A stretch of DNA of 64,000 bases from CAVXDY01 sp963760715 (GTDB taxonomy: Bacteria > Actinomycetota > Thermoleophilia > Miltoncostaeales > Miltoncostaeaceae): assembly GCA_963760715.1 (NCBI GenBank), contig CAVXDY010000004.1, positions 434,001 through 498,000 of the forward strand. Direction: 5' to 3'. Below, in pieces: positions 8,726-17,999 of the stretch; position 1 is the stretch's first letter, and each line of letters opens with the position of its first letter. A program made the translations under genes and the position numbers. The notes beneath the pieces were generated by a model. That model saw only the letters and a list, made by a program, of their open reading frames with translations. It searched no databases and was not told the DNA's origin.

Positions 8726-10095
8726 CGGTCCACCCCGCCCATCACGTTGTCGAGCGAGCCGATCATCGTGATCAGGTCCGCCAGGTAGGCGCCCTTGGCC
8801 ATCGGCCGCAGCGCCTGCAGGTTCACGAAGCTGGGGTCGCGCATGTGCACCCGGCGCGGCTTGGGCGAGCCGTCGGCCACCACGTAGCACCCCAGCTCGC
8901 CGCGGGGGCTCTCCACCGTGGCGTAGGCCTCGCCCTCGGGAACCCGGAAGCCCTCGGTCACGAGCTTGAAGTGGTGGATCAGCGCCTCCATGGAGGTCGC
9001 CAGCTCCGCGCGCGGCGGCAGCACCACCTTGCGGTCGTCCGCGATGTGGCTGCCCTCGGGCATGCCGTCGAGCGCCTGGCCGATGATCCGCACCGACTCG
9101 CGCATCTCCCGCACCCGCACCGAGTAGCGGTCGTAGGCGTCGCCGCGCGTGCCCAGGGGCACCTGGAAGTCGAAGTGCTCGTAACCGGAGTACGGGGCCT
9201 CCTTGCGCAGGTCGAGGTCGACTCCGGCGGCGCGCAGCGCCGGCCCGGTCACGCCCAGGTTGACGAGCTGCTCGGCGGGGAGCACCCCGATGCCCTTCGT
9301 GCGGTCCAGCCAGATCGGGTTGCGGGAGAGCAGCTCCTCGTACTCGTCGATGCGCCCGGGCATCTCGTCCAGGAACGACCGCAGCCGGGTCTCGAACCCG
9401 GGGGGCATGTCGTCGGCGCAGCCGCCCACCTGGAAGTACCGGGTGTTCATGCGGTCGCCGGCGATCATCTCGCCCAGGTCCAGGGCCTTCTCGCGCTCGC
9501 GGTAGGTGTAGAAGAACACCGTGATCGCGCCCAGCTCCAGGCCGCTGGTGCCCAGCCAGACCAGGTGGCTGGTGATGCGGTTGAGCTCGCTCATGATCAC
9601 GCGCAGGTACTGGGCCCGGTCCGGGACCTCGAGGCCCAGCAGGCGCTCCACGGCCATCGTGTAGGCGTGGATGTTGAAGTACGACGCCAGGTAGTCCATC
9701 CGCGTCACCAGCGTGATGCCCTGCCAGTAGGTCTTGTTCTCGCACTGCTTCTCGATGCCGGTGTGCAGGTAGCCGATCACCGGGTGGAGGTCGCGCACGA
9801 CCTCCCCGTCGAGCTCGGTCACCAGGCGCAGCACGCCGTGGGTCGAGGGGTGCTGGGGCCCGAGGTTGATGACCATCGGGCGGCGCGACCCGGGCTCCGA
9901 CTCGTCGGCGGCCTCCACGCCCGCGATGGCCTCGGCCAGCGTCAACGCCTCGGCGCCGGCGATCGCCCGCTCGGTCTCCGTCAGCTCGCGGCCCTCGCGG
10001 CGGGCGACCTCCAGGGCCTCGCGGGCCTCGTCCTCCACGGGGATGGCGGTGCTCTCCCCCGCGAGCGTCGCCTCGATGGGGGTCTCAGACGGCAT
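8722..10095 (-). CDS. nuoD: NADH-quinone oxidoreductase subunit D
   Basis: 49-kDa subunit (457 aa) that forms the quinone site. The conserved core begins at about residue 74 with MVINLGPQHPSTHGVLR, including the catalytic His of PSTHG, and continues with IGYLHTGIEK and the C-terminal DLITMIGSLDNVMGGVDR. Oddity: about 72 residues of acidic, Ala/Glu-rich sequence precede the core. The ATG at 10095 overlaps nuoC by 11 nt, which supports this long form, but an internal start at the MVINLG methionine would give a canonical protein. Confidence 0.95.
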   Translation of the reverse strand: MPSETPIEATLAGESTAIPVEDEAREALEVARREGRELTETERAIAGAEALTLAEAIAGVEAADESEPGSRRPMVINLGPQHPSTHGVLRLVTELDGEVVRDLHPVIGYLHTGIEKQCENKTYWQGITLVTRMDYLASYFNIHAYTMAVERLLGLEVPDRAQYLRVIMSELNRITSHLVWLGTSGLELGAITVFFYTYREREKALDLGEMIAGDRMNTRYFQVGGCADDMPPGFETRLRSFLDEMPGRIDEYEELLSRNPIWLDRTKGIGVLPAEQLVNLGVTGPALRAAGVDLDLRKEAPYSGYEHFDFQVPLGTRGDAYDRYSVRVREMRESVRIIGQALDGMPEGSHIADDRKVVLPPRAELATSMEALIHHFKLVTEGFRVPEGEAYATVESPRGELGCYVVADGSPKPRRVHMRDPSFVNLQALRPMAKGAYLADLITMIGSLDNVMGGVDR

Positions 10096-10555
10096 CCGTG
10101 AACTCCACCTCCTCTCCGCCGAGGGGGTAGTCGCGGCGCAGCGGGTGCCCCTCCCAGTCGAGCGGCATCAGGATGCGGGCCAGGTCCGGGTGGCCGGCGA
10201 AGCGCACGCCGAACATGTCGTAGACCTCGCGCTCGTGCCAGTTGGCCGTGGCCCACACGCCGGTCACCGTGGGCACCTCGGGCTCGGCGCCCGCCCACAC
10301 CCGCAGCCGCAGCCGCGACCCGTTCTCCAGCGAGAGCAGGTGGTAGGCCAGCCGGAAGCGCTCCGGCTGCTCGGGGAAGTCGGCGCAGGTGAGGTCCGAC
10401 AGCAGCACGTACGCCAGCGGCGGTCCGGCCAGGAAGCGGGCGACGGCGGGCAGCGCGTCGCGGGCGATCTCGATCGTGAGCTCGCCCGCGCCCTCGTGCT
10501 CGGCGACGACCGCTCCCGGACAGGCTCCCTCGATCGTCGCGCCGGCCTCGCTCAC
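10085..10555 (-). CDS. nuoC: NADH-quinone oxidoreductase subunit C
   Basis: 30-kDa peripheral subunit, 156 aa. Signature W-H-E-R-E-V-Y-D-M-F-G-V-R-F near the C-terminus, followed by GHPDLARILMPLDWEGHPLR, the classic NuoC motif. GTG at 10553-10555 makes a GTGA overlap with the nuoB stop. Separate from nuoD, not the CD fusion of E. coli. Confidence 0.96.
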   Translation of the reverse strand: MSEAGATIEGACPGAVVAEHEGAGELTIEIARDALPAVARFLAGPPLAYVLLSDLTCADFPEQPERFRLAYHLLSLENGSRLRLRVWAGAEPEVPTVTGVWATANWHEREVYDMFGVRFAGHPDLARILMPLDWEGHPLRRDYPLGGEEVEFTDAV

Positions 10556-11142
10556 GCGGGCGACAGCGGGCGCTCGCGACGCATGTCCGACGCGCTCGGC
10601 AGCCCCTTGGCCCCGATCGTGCGCTGCAGCACCAGGATCCCCTCGAGAAGGCCCTCGGGCCGCGGAGGGCAGCCGGGGACGTACACGTCCACGGGGACGA
10701 CCTTGTCCACGCCCTGCACCAGGGCGTAGTTGTTGAACACCCCGCCCGTGGAGGCGCACGCGCCCATCGAGATCACCCACTTGGGCTCGAGCATCTGGTC
10801 GTAGATGCGGCGCAGCACCGGCGCCATCTTCTGGGCGACCCGGCCGGACACGATCAGCAGGTCCGCCTGGCGCGGCGAGGCGCGGAACACCTCGGCGCCG
10901 AAGCGGGCGATGTCGTAGCGGGGCGTGGCCGTGTGCATCATCTCGATCGCGCAGCAGGCCAGGCCGAAGGTGGCGGGCCAGAGCGAGTTCGATCGCGCCC
11001 AGGCCAGGGCCCGGTCCAGGGTGGTCGTGAGGAGGCTCTTCTCGAACTCCCGCTCCTCGATCTCCCGCAGATCGCGGTCGATGTCCGGATCGGTGCGCGG
11101 CGCGCGCTCGATGGGGCTTCCGGGAGGGGGGATCAGCGCCAC
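10552..11142 (-). CDS. nuoB: NADH-quinone oxidoreductase subunit B
   Basis: PSST subunit carrying cluster N2, the terminal Fe-S donor to quinone; 196 aa. Tandem cysteines C63-C64 (FGLACCAIEMM), then SMGACAS and PGCPPRPE complete the N2 ligands. A charged N-terminal extension of about 40 residues (IERAPRTDPDIDRDLREIEE) precedes the core. GTG start at 11142 overlaps the end of nuoA by 10 nt. Confidence 0.96.
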   Translation of the reverse strand: MALIPPPGSPIERAPRTDPDIDRDLREIEEREFEKSLLTTTLDRALAWARSNSLWPATFGLACCAIEMMHTATPRYDIARFGAEVFRASPRQADLLIVSGRVAQKMAPVLRRIYDQMLEPKWVISMGACASTGGVFNNYALVQGVDKVVPVDVYVPGCPPRPEGLLEGILVLQRTIGAKGLPSASDMRRERPLSPA

Positions 11143-11489
11143 TCGAGCGCCCCCTTCTTCCAGATGTAGACCAGCGCCTCCACGACGGTGAACACGAACA
11201 CCAGCAGCACCACCAGGGCCACCACCCCGTCGTCGCGCAGCACCACGGCGATCGGGTAGAGGAAGGCCAGCTCGATATCGAAGACGATGAACAGCATCGC
11301 CGTGAGGTAGAAGTCGATCGAGAACCGCTGCCGCACCGGCGCGGAGGGCAGGATGCCGCTCTCGTAGGGCATCGCCTTGGCCGGATTGGGCCGGCTCCGG
11401 GCCACCTTGCTCAACCCGAGGATCGCACCGGCCACGACGAGGCCGGCGGCGAAGTACACCAGGATGGGCAGGTAGTCGGAGAGCTCCAT
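11133..11489 (-). CDS. nuoA: NADH-quinone oxidoreductase subunit A
   Basis: First gene of the nuo operon, 118 aa and three membrane helices. Family motifs: PYESGILPSAPVRQRFSIDF and YLTAMLFIVFDIELAFLYP. I chose the ATG at 11489 because an AGAGAGG Shine-Dalgarno lies just upstream and because MELSDYLPILVYF is a normal NuoA start. A GTG at 11540 would add 17 unconserved residues. A TAGCGT -10-like box lies at 11544-11549 (minus strand), so the mRNA would carry a leader of about 45-50 nt. Confidence 0.96.
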   Translation of the reverse strand: MELSDYLPILVYFAAGLVVAGAILGLSKVARSRPNPAKAMPYESGILPSAPVRQRFSIDFYLTAMLFIVFDIELAFLYPIAVVLRDDGVVALVVLLVFVFTVVEALVYIWKKGALEWR

Positions 11490-11543
11490 GGTGCCTCTCT
11501 CGGACGAGGGCGGTGGCGCGCTCGGGGCAGCCTTCCACACCGC

Positions 11544-11549
11544 ACGCTA
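11544..11549 (-). promoter_or_regulatory. -10-like box TAGCGT of the nuo operon
   Basis: Reads TAGCGT on the minus strand, 54 nt before the nuoA ATG. It matches the TAGNNT box found before most other transcription units here. No convincing -35 was seen. Inferred promoter of nuoA-M. Confidence 0.45.
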
Positions 11550-11616
11550 CCAACGCCCCACCCCCACCGCATCAATGTGACGATGGGTGCAACCGGGGCC
11601 TCGTGAGGGGCCGGTG

Positions 11617-11622
11617 TAGCGT
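11617..11622 (+). promoter_or_regulatory. -10-like box TAGCGT, leaderless TPR gene
   Basis: TAGCGT ends 6 nt before the GTG at 11629 (9 nt before the ATG at 11632), the spacing expected if transcription starts at the start codon. Divergent from the nuo promoter 67 nt away. Confidence 0.5.
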
Positions 11623-11628
11623 GCGGGC

Positions 11629-11937
11629 GTGATGGACCGCATCGACTACTTCGCGCGCCTCGTGGAGGAGGACCCCACGGTCGCCCGCGCGCGCTTCGGC
11701 TACGCCAACGAGCTGCTGCGCGCGAAGCGGTGGGAGGACGCCATCGTGCAGCTCCGCGCCTACCTGGCTCTGTCCGAGGACGAGGGCAACGGGTGGCAGC
11801 GCCTCGGCGAGGCGCTCACCAAGGCCGGCCGCCCCGACGAGGCCGCCGACGCCTACCTGACCGGCATCGACCAGTCGCTGAAGCACGGCCACACCGGGAT
11901 GGCCGACGACCTCCAGGCGGCCATCGAGGCGCTGTGA
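11629..11937 (+). CDS. Small tetratricopeptide-repeat protein
   Basis: 102 aa, soluble and helical. Two TPR-like units are visible: ARARFGYANELLRAKRWEDA and NGWQRLGEALTKAGRPDEAA, with the small and aromatic residues of the TPR pattern. Probably a protein-protein interaction adaptor; the partner is unknown. The start is GTG 11629 or ATG 11632. No Shine-Dalgarno is seen, but a TAGCGT box stands 6 nt upstream. Its stop overlaps the GTG of the next gene (GTGA), so it is coupled to an ABC-2 permease. Confidence 0.8.
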   Translation: MMDRIDYFARLVEEDPTVARARFGYANELLRAKRWEDAIVQLRAYLALSEDEGNGWQRLGEALTKAGRPDEAADAYLTGIDQSLKHGHTGMADDLQAAIEAL

Positions 11938-12713
11938 CGGCCGCCGCGTACGCCTTCTCCCCGCGCGGCGCGATGCGGATGTGGCAGCGGAACGTCACGG
12001 TGGGGCGCAAGACCCTCCTCACCACGCTCACGCCGCGCTTCCTCGAGGCGATCGCCTACCTCGCGATCATGGGGCTCGGCCTCGGCACCTACCTCACGAG
12101 CGTCGAGGGGATCGACTACATCGACTACATCGCCCCCGGCGTGGCGGCCTCCACGGTCATGTTCGGCGCGATCATCGAGACGACCTACAACTCGTTCGTG
12201 CGCATCCACGTGCGCAAGGTGGTCGAGGCCGTGGTCACCACGCCGCTGTCTCTGGCCGACGTGATCGCGGGCGAGTACCTCTGGGCGGCCACCCGGGCGG
12301 TGGTCTACGGGCTCGTCTTCGTGCTGGTGATGGTGGCCTTCGGCCTCGTCCACTCACCGCTCGCGCTGCTCCTGCCGCCGGTCTTCATCATCGGCGCCCT
12401 CACCTTCGCGGTGCTCGGCATGGCCTACACGGCGATGGTGTCGAGCATCGAGCACTACAACATCCTCTTCACCGGGATCCTCACCCCGATGTTCCTCTTC
12501 TCGGGGATCTTCTTCCCGTTCTCCGGCCTGCCCGAGTGGGCCCAGGTCGTGGGCTGGTGCCTGCCGTTGTCGCACCTGGTCGCGGCGACCCGCGACCTCA
12601 CCCTGGGCGGGGCCGGCTGGGGGACCCTCGGGGACGTCGCGTTCCTGCTCGCCGTGCTGGTGCTGGTGTTCCCGTTCCCGGCCGCGCGGCTGCGCCGCAC
12701 CCTCCTGCGCTGA
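11934..12713 (+). CDS. ABC-2 type transporter permease (NodJ/DrrB-like), no ATPase nearby
   Basis: 259 aa integral membrane protein with six hydrophobic helices of the ABC2_membrane fold. The segment FSGIFFPFSGLPEWAQVVGW followed by LPLSHLVAATRDLTLG is the typical C-terminal ABC-2 permease signature. Start GTG 11934 in a GTGA overlap with the TPR gene. Such permeases normally sit beside their ATP-binding subunit; here the neighbours are a TPR protein and a malic enzyme on the other strand, so the ATPase must be encoded elsewhere. Substrate unknown. Confidence 0.88.
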   Translation: MTAAAYAFSPRGAMRMWQRNVTVGRKTLLTTLTPRFLEAIAYLAIMGLGLGTYLTSVEGIDYIDYIAPGVAASTVMFGAIIETTYNSFVRIHVRKVVEAVVTTPLSLADVIAGEYLWAATRAVVYGLVFVLVMVAFGLVHSPLALLLPPVFIIGALTFAVLGMAYTAMVSSIEHYNILFTGILTPMFLFSGIFFPFSGLPEWAQVVGWCLPLSHLVAATRDLTLGGAGWGTLGDVAFLLAVLVLVFPFPAARLRRTLLR

Positions 12714-12717
12714 GCCC

Positions 12718-12736
12718 GGGCTCCCGTCAGGAGCCC
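12718..12736. terminator. Hairpin between convergent genes
   Basis: Perfect inverted repeat GGGCTCC / GGAGCCC (7-bp stem, 5-nt loop CGTCA) between the permease stop (12711-12713) and the malic enzyme stop (12727-12729 on the minus strand, inside the loop). It has no T-tract, as is usual in high-G+C genomes. Could act in both directions. Confidence 0.5.
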
Positions 12737-14142
12737 ACGCCCGCCGTCAGGCGCGCGACCCCGGTGGCCTCGGCGGCGGCGCGCACGGCGGACGCGACGT
12801 TGGGCACCAGGCGCGCGTTGAAGATCGAGGGCACCACGTTGACCTCCGAGAGGCCGCTGTCCTCGGCCGCGGTCTCGGCGATGGCCGTGGCGGCGGCGAG
12901 GGTCATGGCCTGGTTGATCTCGGTGGCCCGGCAGTCGAGGGCGCCGCGCCAGATGCCCGGCGAGGCGAGCCCGGAGTTGATCTGGTTCGGGATGTCGGGC
13001 CGGCCCGTGGCGTAGACGCGGGCCACGCCCGCGGCCTCCTCGGGCAGGATCTCCGGGTCGGGCATCGCGAGCGCCAGCACCACGGGGTCGGGGGCCATTG
13101 CGCGCACGTCGCCGGCCGACAGGAGCCCCGGGGTCGAGAGGCCCAGGAACGCGTCGGCGCCCTTCAGCACCGAGACCGCGTCGCCGCTCACCCCGTCGGG
13201 GTTGGTGTTGGCGGCCACCCAGGCCAGGTCGCCTTCGAGGTCGCCGCGGGCGGCGTGCACCGCGCCCTGGCTGTCGCAGGCGATCACGCGGCCCACCTCG
13301 GCGGCCACCAGCAGCCGCACCACGGCCTGGCCGCCCGGCCCGAGGCCGGCGACCACGACGGTCGCGTCGGCGAGGCGCTTGCCCGCCACGGACAGGCCGT
13401 TGGAGAGCGCGGCCAGCACCGCCGCCGCCGTGCCCTGCTGGTCGTCGTGGAACACCGGGATGTCCAGGCGCTCGTCCAGCAGCCGCTGGACCTCGAAGCA
13501 GCGCGGGGCGGAGATGTCGCTCAGGTGGATGCCCGCGAACACCGACGAGCACAGCGCCACGGCCTCGGCGATCTCGGCCGGGTCGCGCAGGTCCACCGGC
13601 AGCGGGAAGGCGTCGATCCCGGCCAGCTTGTGCAGGAAGACGCACTTGCCCTCGAGGGCCGGCAGCGACGCCAGGGTGCCCAGGTCGCCCTGCCCCACCA
13701 CCGAGCTTCCGTCGCTGACCACCATCACGCTGTTGCCCTTGATGGTGTAGTCCCAGGCCTGCTCGAAGTCGTGGTGGATCGCCATGCACACGCGGGCCAC
13801 GCCCGGCGTGTAGGCCATCGAGAGATCGTCGCGCGAGGCCACCGGCACGCGGTTCGCCATGCCCACCTTGCCCCCGGCGTGCGACAGGAAGACCCGGTCG
13901 AAGACCGACTCGACCACCACGCCCTCGACGGCCTCCACGGCGGCGCGGATCTCCTCGCCGTGGGCCTCGTCGCGGGCGTACACGCTGATGTCGCGCGTCA
14001 CCGTGTCGCTGCTCGAGCGGATGATGTCCACACCGCCCACCTGGGCGCCGGCGTCCCCGATCGCGCCGAGTACCCGCCCGAGCATTCCGACCTTCGCCGG
14101 GATGGCGGCGCGGACGCTGAGTGAGTAGTTGGCGTGGGACAT
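12727..14142 (-). CDS. NAD(P)-dependent malic enzyme with N-terminal ACT domain
   Basis: 471 aa; oxidative decarboxylation of malate to pyruvate. Residues 1-85 form an ACT-like domain (MLGRVLGAIGDAGAQVGGVD), which suggests allosteric control. The malic N-domain follows with MAYTPGVARVC, HKLAGIDAFPLPVD and HDDQQGTA, then a Rossmann domain with VVVAGLGPGGQAVV and the late motif GRPDIPNQINSGLASPG. ATG at 14142 has an SD-like GAGG a few bases upstream and a TAGGCT box 34 nt further up. Single-gene transcript, convergent with the permease. Confidence 0.93.
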   Translation of the reverse strand: MSHANYSLSVRAAIPAKVGMLGRVLGAIGDAGAQVGGVDIIRSSSDTVTRDISVYARDEAHGEEIRAAVEAVEGVVVESVFDRVFLSHAGGKVGMANRVPVASRDDLSMAYTPGVARVCMAIHHDFEQAWDYTIKGNSVMVVSDGSSVVGQGDLGTLASLPALEGKCVFLHKLAGIDAFPLPVDLRDPAEIAEAVALCSSVFAGIHLSDISAPRCFEVQRLLDERLDIPVFHDDQQGTAAAVLAALSNGLSVAGKRLADATVVVAGLGPGGQAVVRLLVAAEVGRVIACDSQGAVHAARGDLEGDLAWVAANTNPDGVSGDAVSVLKGADAFLGLSTPGLLSAGDVRAMAPDPVVLALAMPDPEILPEEAAGVARVYATGRPDIPNQINSGLASPGIWRGALDCRATEINQAMTLAAATAIAETAAEDSGLSEVNVVPSIFNARLVPNVASAVRAAAEATGVARLTAGVGS

Positions 14143-14176
14143 CTGGACCTCGGATCCGGGACGACGGAGCCGCCGG

Positions 14177-14182
14177 AGCCTA
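14177..14182 (-). promoter_or_regulatory. -10-like box TAGGCT of the malic enzyme gene
   Basis: TAGGCT on the minus strand, 34 nt before the ATG. The transcript would have a short leader containing the GAGG ribosome-binding site. Confidence 0.45.
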
Positions 14183-14208
14183 CCGGCTCGTGCCCGCGGG
14201 GGAGGTTC

Positions 14209-14655
14209 TCAGCGTCGCGCGCGCCGGTAGATCGAGCTGCTCGCGCCGGTCAGCACCAGCGCCGCGCCCAGCGCGGTCAGGGCCAGGAACGGCCAGGGCG
14301 GCCCCCCGTTCTCGTCGGGCTTGCGCGGCTCGGGCAGCTCCCCGGACGCGGGGTCCACGGTCGCCGCGGGCACGACGATCCCGGCAGCGCGGCGCGGGCC
14401 CGACTCGCGCGCGCCCAGCAGGCGCTGGTCCAGGGCGTCCTGCACCGCGTTGGCGAAGGCGTCGTAGTTCGCGTCGCCGCGCGTGCGGGACAGCGCCTCG
14501 CGCAGGTCGCCGGTGCTGTAGTGCCCGTTGACCACCCCGTCGTCCGCGTAGTCGGTGTAGATGTCGAGGGGCGACGTGGCCAGCGCGGCGCCGGCGCCCC
14601 CCACCAGCAGGACGCCCAGGGCGCAGATCACGGCGAGGCGGCGGATCCAGCGCAT
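14209..14655 (-). CDS. Exported protein, C-terminally membrane-anchored, function unknown
   Basis: 148 aa from the ATG at 14655. N-terminal signal peptide MRWIRRLAVICALGVLLVGG ending near ALA, an extracytoplasmic middle with one helical segment (DANYDAFANAVQDALDQRLL), a Pro/Glu-rich linker, and a C-terminal membrane helix (WPFLALTALGAALVL) ending in RRARR, i.e. a positive-inside stop-transfer. No family recognised. The ATG at 14655 is preferred over the upstream frame because the TACCCT box at 14662-14667 stands exactly 6 nt before it and the signal peptide begins there. Confidence 0.7.
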   Translation of the reverse strand: MRWIRRLAVICALGVLLVGGAGAALATSPLDIYTDYADDGVVNGHYSTGDLREALSRTRGDANYDAFANAVQDALDQRLLGARESGPRRAAGIVVPAATVDPASGELPEPRKPDENGGPPWPFLALTALGAALVLTGASSSIYRRARR

Positions 14656-14661
14656 TGGCCG

Positions 14662-14667
14662 AGGGTA
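14662..14667 (-). promoter_or_regulatory. -10-like box TACCCT, leaderless start
   Basis: TACCCT on the minus strand ends 6 nt before the ATG at 14655. It fits the TANNNT consensus seen through the window. Confidence 0.45.
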
Positions 14668-14688
14668 GTGGGGCGCGGCGGGGATCGG

Positions 14689-14694
14689 TAGCCT
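14689..14694 (+). promoter_or_regulatory. -10-like box TAGCCT before rmd
   Basis: TAGCCT ends 8 nt before the GTG at 14703. No SD precedes that GTG, so a leaderless transcript beginning the rmd-gmd operon is likely. Confidence 0.5.
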
Positions 14695-14702
14695 CATCAC
14701 CC

Positions 14703-15659
14703 GTGCGGGTGCTCATCACCGGCGCCACGGGGTTCGCCGGGCGTCACCTGTGCTCCCACTGCCTCGGCCTCGGGCACGAGGTCCACGCCCTGGTGCGGCC
14801 GGGCCGCGAGGACGCCGCCCCCCCGGGCGTCACGGCCCACCCGGCCGAGCTGAGGGACACCGCGAGCGTCGCCGCCGTGCTGCGCGCCGCGGCGCCCGAG
14901 CGGCTGTTCCACCTCGCCGGGGCCGCGTCGGTGGGGCGCTCGTTCGCCGAGCCGCTCGAGACCTGGGACGTGAACCTCGGCGGCACCCTCGCGGTCCTCG
15001 AGGCCCTGCGCACGGATGCGCCCGACGTCCCGGCGCTGGTGGTCACCAGCGGCGAGGTCTACGGCGCGGTCCCCCTCGACGCGCTGCCGGTGGGCCCCGA
15101 GACGCCGCTCAATCCGGTCTCGCCCTACGGCGCGTCCAAGGCGGCCGCCGACCTGGCGACCGCGCAGTACCGCGCCGCCTACGGCCTGCCGGCGTCCCGG
15201 GTGCGCGCCTTCAACCAGATCGGCCCCGGCCAGGACGCGCGGTTCGTGCTGCCCAACGTGGCCCGCCAGATCGCGCGCGCCGAGCGCGACGGCCTGCCCC
15301 GGGTCGAGGTGCGCGTGGGGAACGTGGACACACGCCGCGACTTCACGGACGTGCGCGACATGGTGCGCGCCTACTGGCTCATCCTGGAGCGCGGGGACCC
15401 CGACGCGCTCTACCTCGCCTGCCGCGGCGCCTCGACGCCGGTGCGGCAGATCATCGAGGGGCTCGGCGCCATCGCGCGCATCCCCGTCACCTTCACCTCG
15501 GACGCGGGGCTGCGGCGCGAGGGGGAGCAGCCCGACCTCTATGGTTCCCCGGACCGGCTCCGGGCGGACACGGGCTGGACGCCCGAGACCCCGATCGAGA
15601 CGACGCTGGCCGACACGCTCGCCTGGTGGCGGCATCGCGTGAGCCAGGAGGAGGACTGA
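14703..15659 (+). CDS. rmd: GDP-6-deoxy-4-keto-sugar reductase (RMD-like SDR)
   Basis: 318 aa extended SDR. N-terminal NAD(P) motif GATGFAGRHL, catalytic Tyr/Lys in SPYGASKAA (YxxxK), and the upstream TSGEVYG. The segments FNQIGPGQ, FVLPNVARQIA and VGNVDTRRDFTDVRDMVRAY are characteristic of GDP-4-keto-6-deoxy-D-mannose reductase. It would reduce the product of the adjacent Gmd (8 nt downstream). In this locus the substrate could alternatively be a GDP-6-deoxy-4-keto-heptose. Start GTG 14703, just downstream of a TAGCCT box. Confidence 0.85.
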   Translation: MRVLITGATGFAGRHLCSHCLGLGHEVHALVRPGREDAAPPGVTAHPAELRDTASVAAVLRAAAPERLFHLAGAASVGRSFAEPLETWDVNLGGTLAVLEALRTDAPDVPALVVTSGEVYGAVPLDALPVGPETPLNPVSPYGASKAAADLATAQYRAAYGLPASRVRAFNQIGPGQDARFVLPNVARQIARAERDGLPRVEVRVGNVDTRRDFTDVRDMVRAYWLILERGDPDALYLACRGASTPVRQIIEGLGAIARIPVTFTSDAGLRREGEQPDLYGSPDRLRADTGWTPETPIETTLADTLAWWRHRVSQEED

Positions 15660-15667
15660 CCGACCAC

Positions 15668-16626
<959 letters not shown>

Positions 16627-16630
<4 letters not shown>

Positions 16631-17868
16631 GGCGCCGGCGCCGCGAGGCGCCGCCCGCGGCGCTCCACCCACCGGCCGCTGCTCTCGAGACGCCGGAGAT
16701 GCGAATCGCCGCCTTCGAGGTGCGTCACGGGCGTGCGTGGATCGAGGTCGAGGTGAGGCCGAGCCCGGCGCTCACCGCGCTCGCACGGGACTCGGCGGAA
16801 GCGGAACTCCGTGTCGGGTCCCACTGGCTCGATCACCGAGGCGCCATGCTGAACTTCGACGGCGCCCGCTCGGATCCGATCGATCCCGAGCTCCTCAAGA
16901 TGACGCCGGTGCGCCGGCGGCTCTCGCTGGACCACCGGCGACCCGAGGGCGGCGAGCGCGTGCAGGTGGATCTCGTTGCCGAGGGGTGGGCCTGGGGGCA
17001 CCAGGCCGGGCTCGCGATGCTGGAGCTGGACCGGCCGCGAGGGCCCGCGATCCCCCCGGCGCATCGCGCCGGCGCGGGGCCACCCCCACCCGGGGAGCCT
17101 CCGACCGCGACGCGCGAGTGGCTGTCGGCCGCGTGGCCCCGGGGGGCCGCAGAGGCGGAGATGGCCGCCTACGTCGGAGCCGACCTCGCCCGCTTCCTCA
17201 TGAGCGTCCAGCTCGTGCCGGACCCGGGCCGCACGCTCGAGATCGGGGCGAACCCCTACTTCATTACCCGCCTGCTCGCCGCCCGCCACCCGGATGCGGA
17301 CCTCACGCTCACCAACTTCTTCGGTACCGACGACGACGCGATCGACCAGGAGGTCGTGGACGGCACCGGGACCATCGTGGATGTCTTCCATTCCGACCTC
17401 GTCGACGTCGAGACCCAGCGGCTCCCCTATCCCGATGGCGGATTCGACACCGTTCTGCTCTGCGAGGTGATCGAGCACATGGTCCGCGACCCGGTGTTCG
17501 TGCTGCGCCAGATCCACCGCGTGCTGGGCCCGCAGGGGAGGCTCCTGCTCACGACCCCGAACGTCGCCCGGGCTGCCAACCGGCTCCGGATCGCGCAACG
17601 CCAGGGCATCTACGACCCCTACTCGGCCTACGGTCCCCACGGCCGCCACAATCGCGAGTACGTCGCCGAGGAGCTGCACGAGATGCTCGTTCGCAACGGC
17701 TTCAGGATCGAGCGGTACCTGACGCGCCCGGTGCACGATGTGCCGAACCCCGGCCCCGAGTGGTTCGCGGCAGCTGACGACGACGGGGCGGGGGACTACC
17801 ACTTCGTGGTCGCCGTGCGCACGGAGGCGCCCGCCGAGCCCTTCCGGCCCGGATGGCTCTACCGCTGA
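16627..17868 (+). CDS. SAM-dependent methyltransferase with N-terminal accessory region
   Basis: 413 aa. Residues about 20-160 form a beta-rich region of unknown fold (AWIEVEVRPSPALTALA, VGSHWLDHRGAMLNFDGARS). From about residue 190 a class I methyltransferase: LEIGANPYFITRLLA (motif I), DTVLLCEVIEHMVRDPVFVL and GRLLLTTPNVAR. Start ATG 16627 in an ATGA overlap with gmd; an ATG at 16699 is an alternative. Likely modifies a sugar or lipid-linked glycan. Confidence 0.8.
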
Positions 17869-17930
17869 TCGCGGCCATGGGGTTCCGGGTCTGATTCGAC
17901 GCCCCAGGCGTCAGCTCGCCGGGCGGCGGG

Positions 17931-17936
17931 TAGCAT
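17931..17936 (+). promoter_or_regulatory. -10-like box TAGCAT
   Basis: TAGCAT lies 10 nt before the GTG (17947) of a 16-codon mini-ORF that leads into the membrane protein at 18000. Inferred promoter. Confidence 0.45.
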
Positions 17937-17946
17937 CGCGGAGGTC

Positions 17947-17997
17947 GTGCTGGCATTCGTCGAGCAGCGACCGACCACGCTGACTGCGTCGCGATAG
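17947..17997 (+). CDS. Putative leaderless mini-ORF (16 aa) upstream of a membrane protein
   Basis: GTG 17947 to TAG 17995-17997 encodes VLAFVEQRPTTLTASR. It starts shortly after the TAGCAT box and ends 2 nt before the GTG of the next gene, so ribosomes that finish it could reinitiate. The arrangement resembles the mini-ORF before rmlC in this window. Whether it is translated is inference. Confidence 0.35.
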   Translation: MLAFVEQRPTTLTASR

Positions 17998-17999
17998 CC

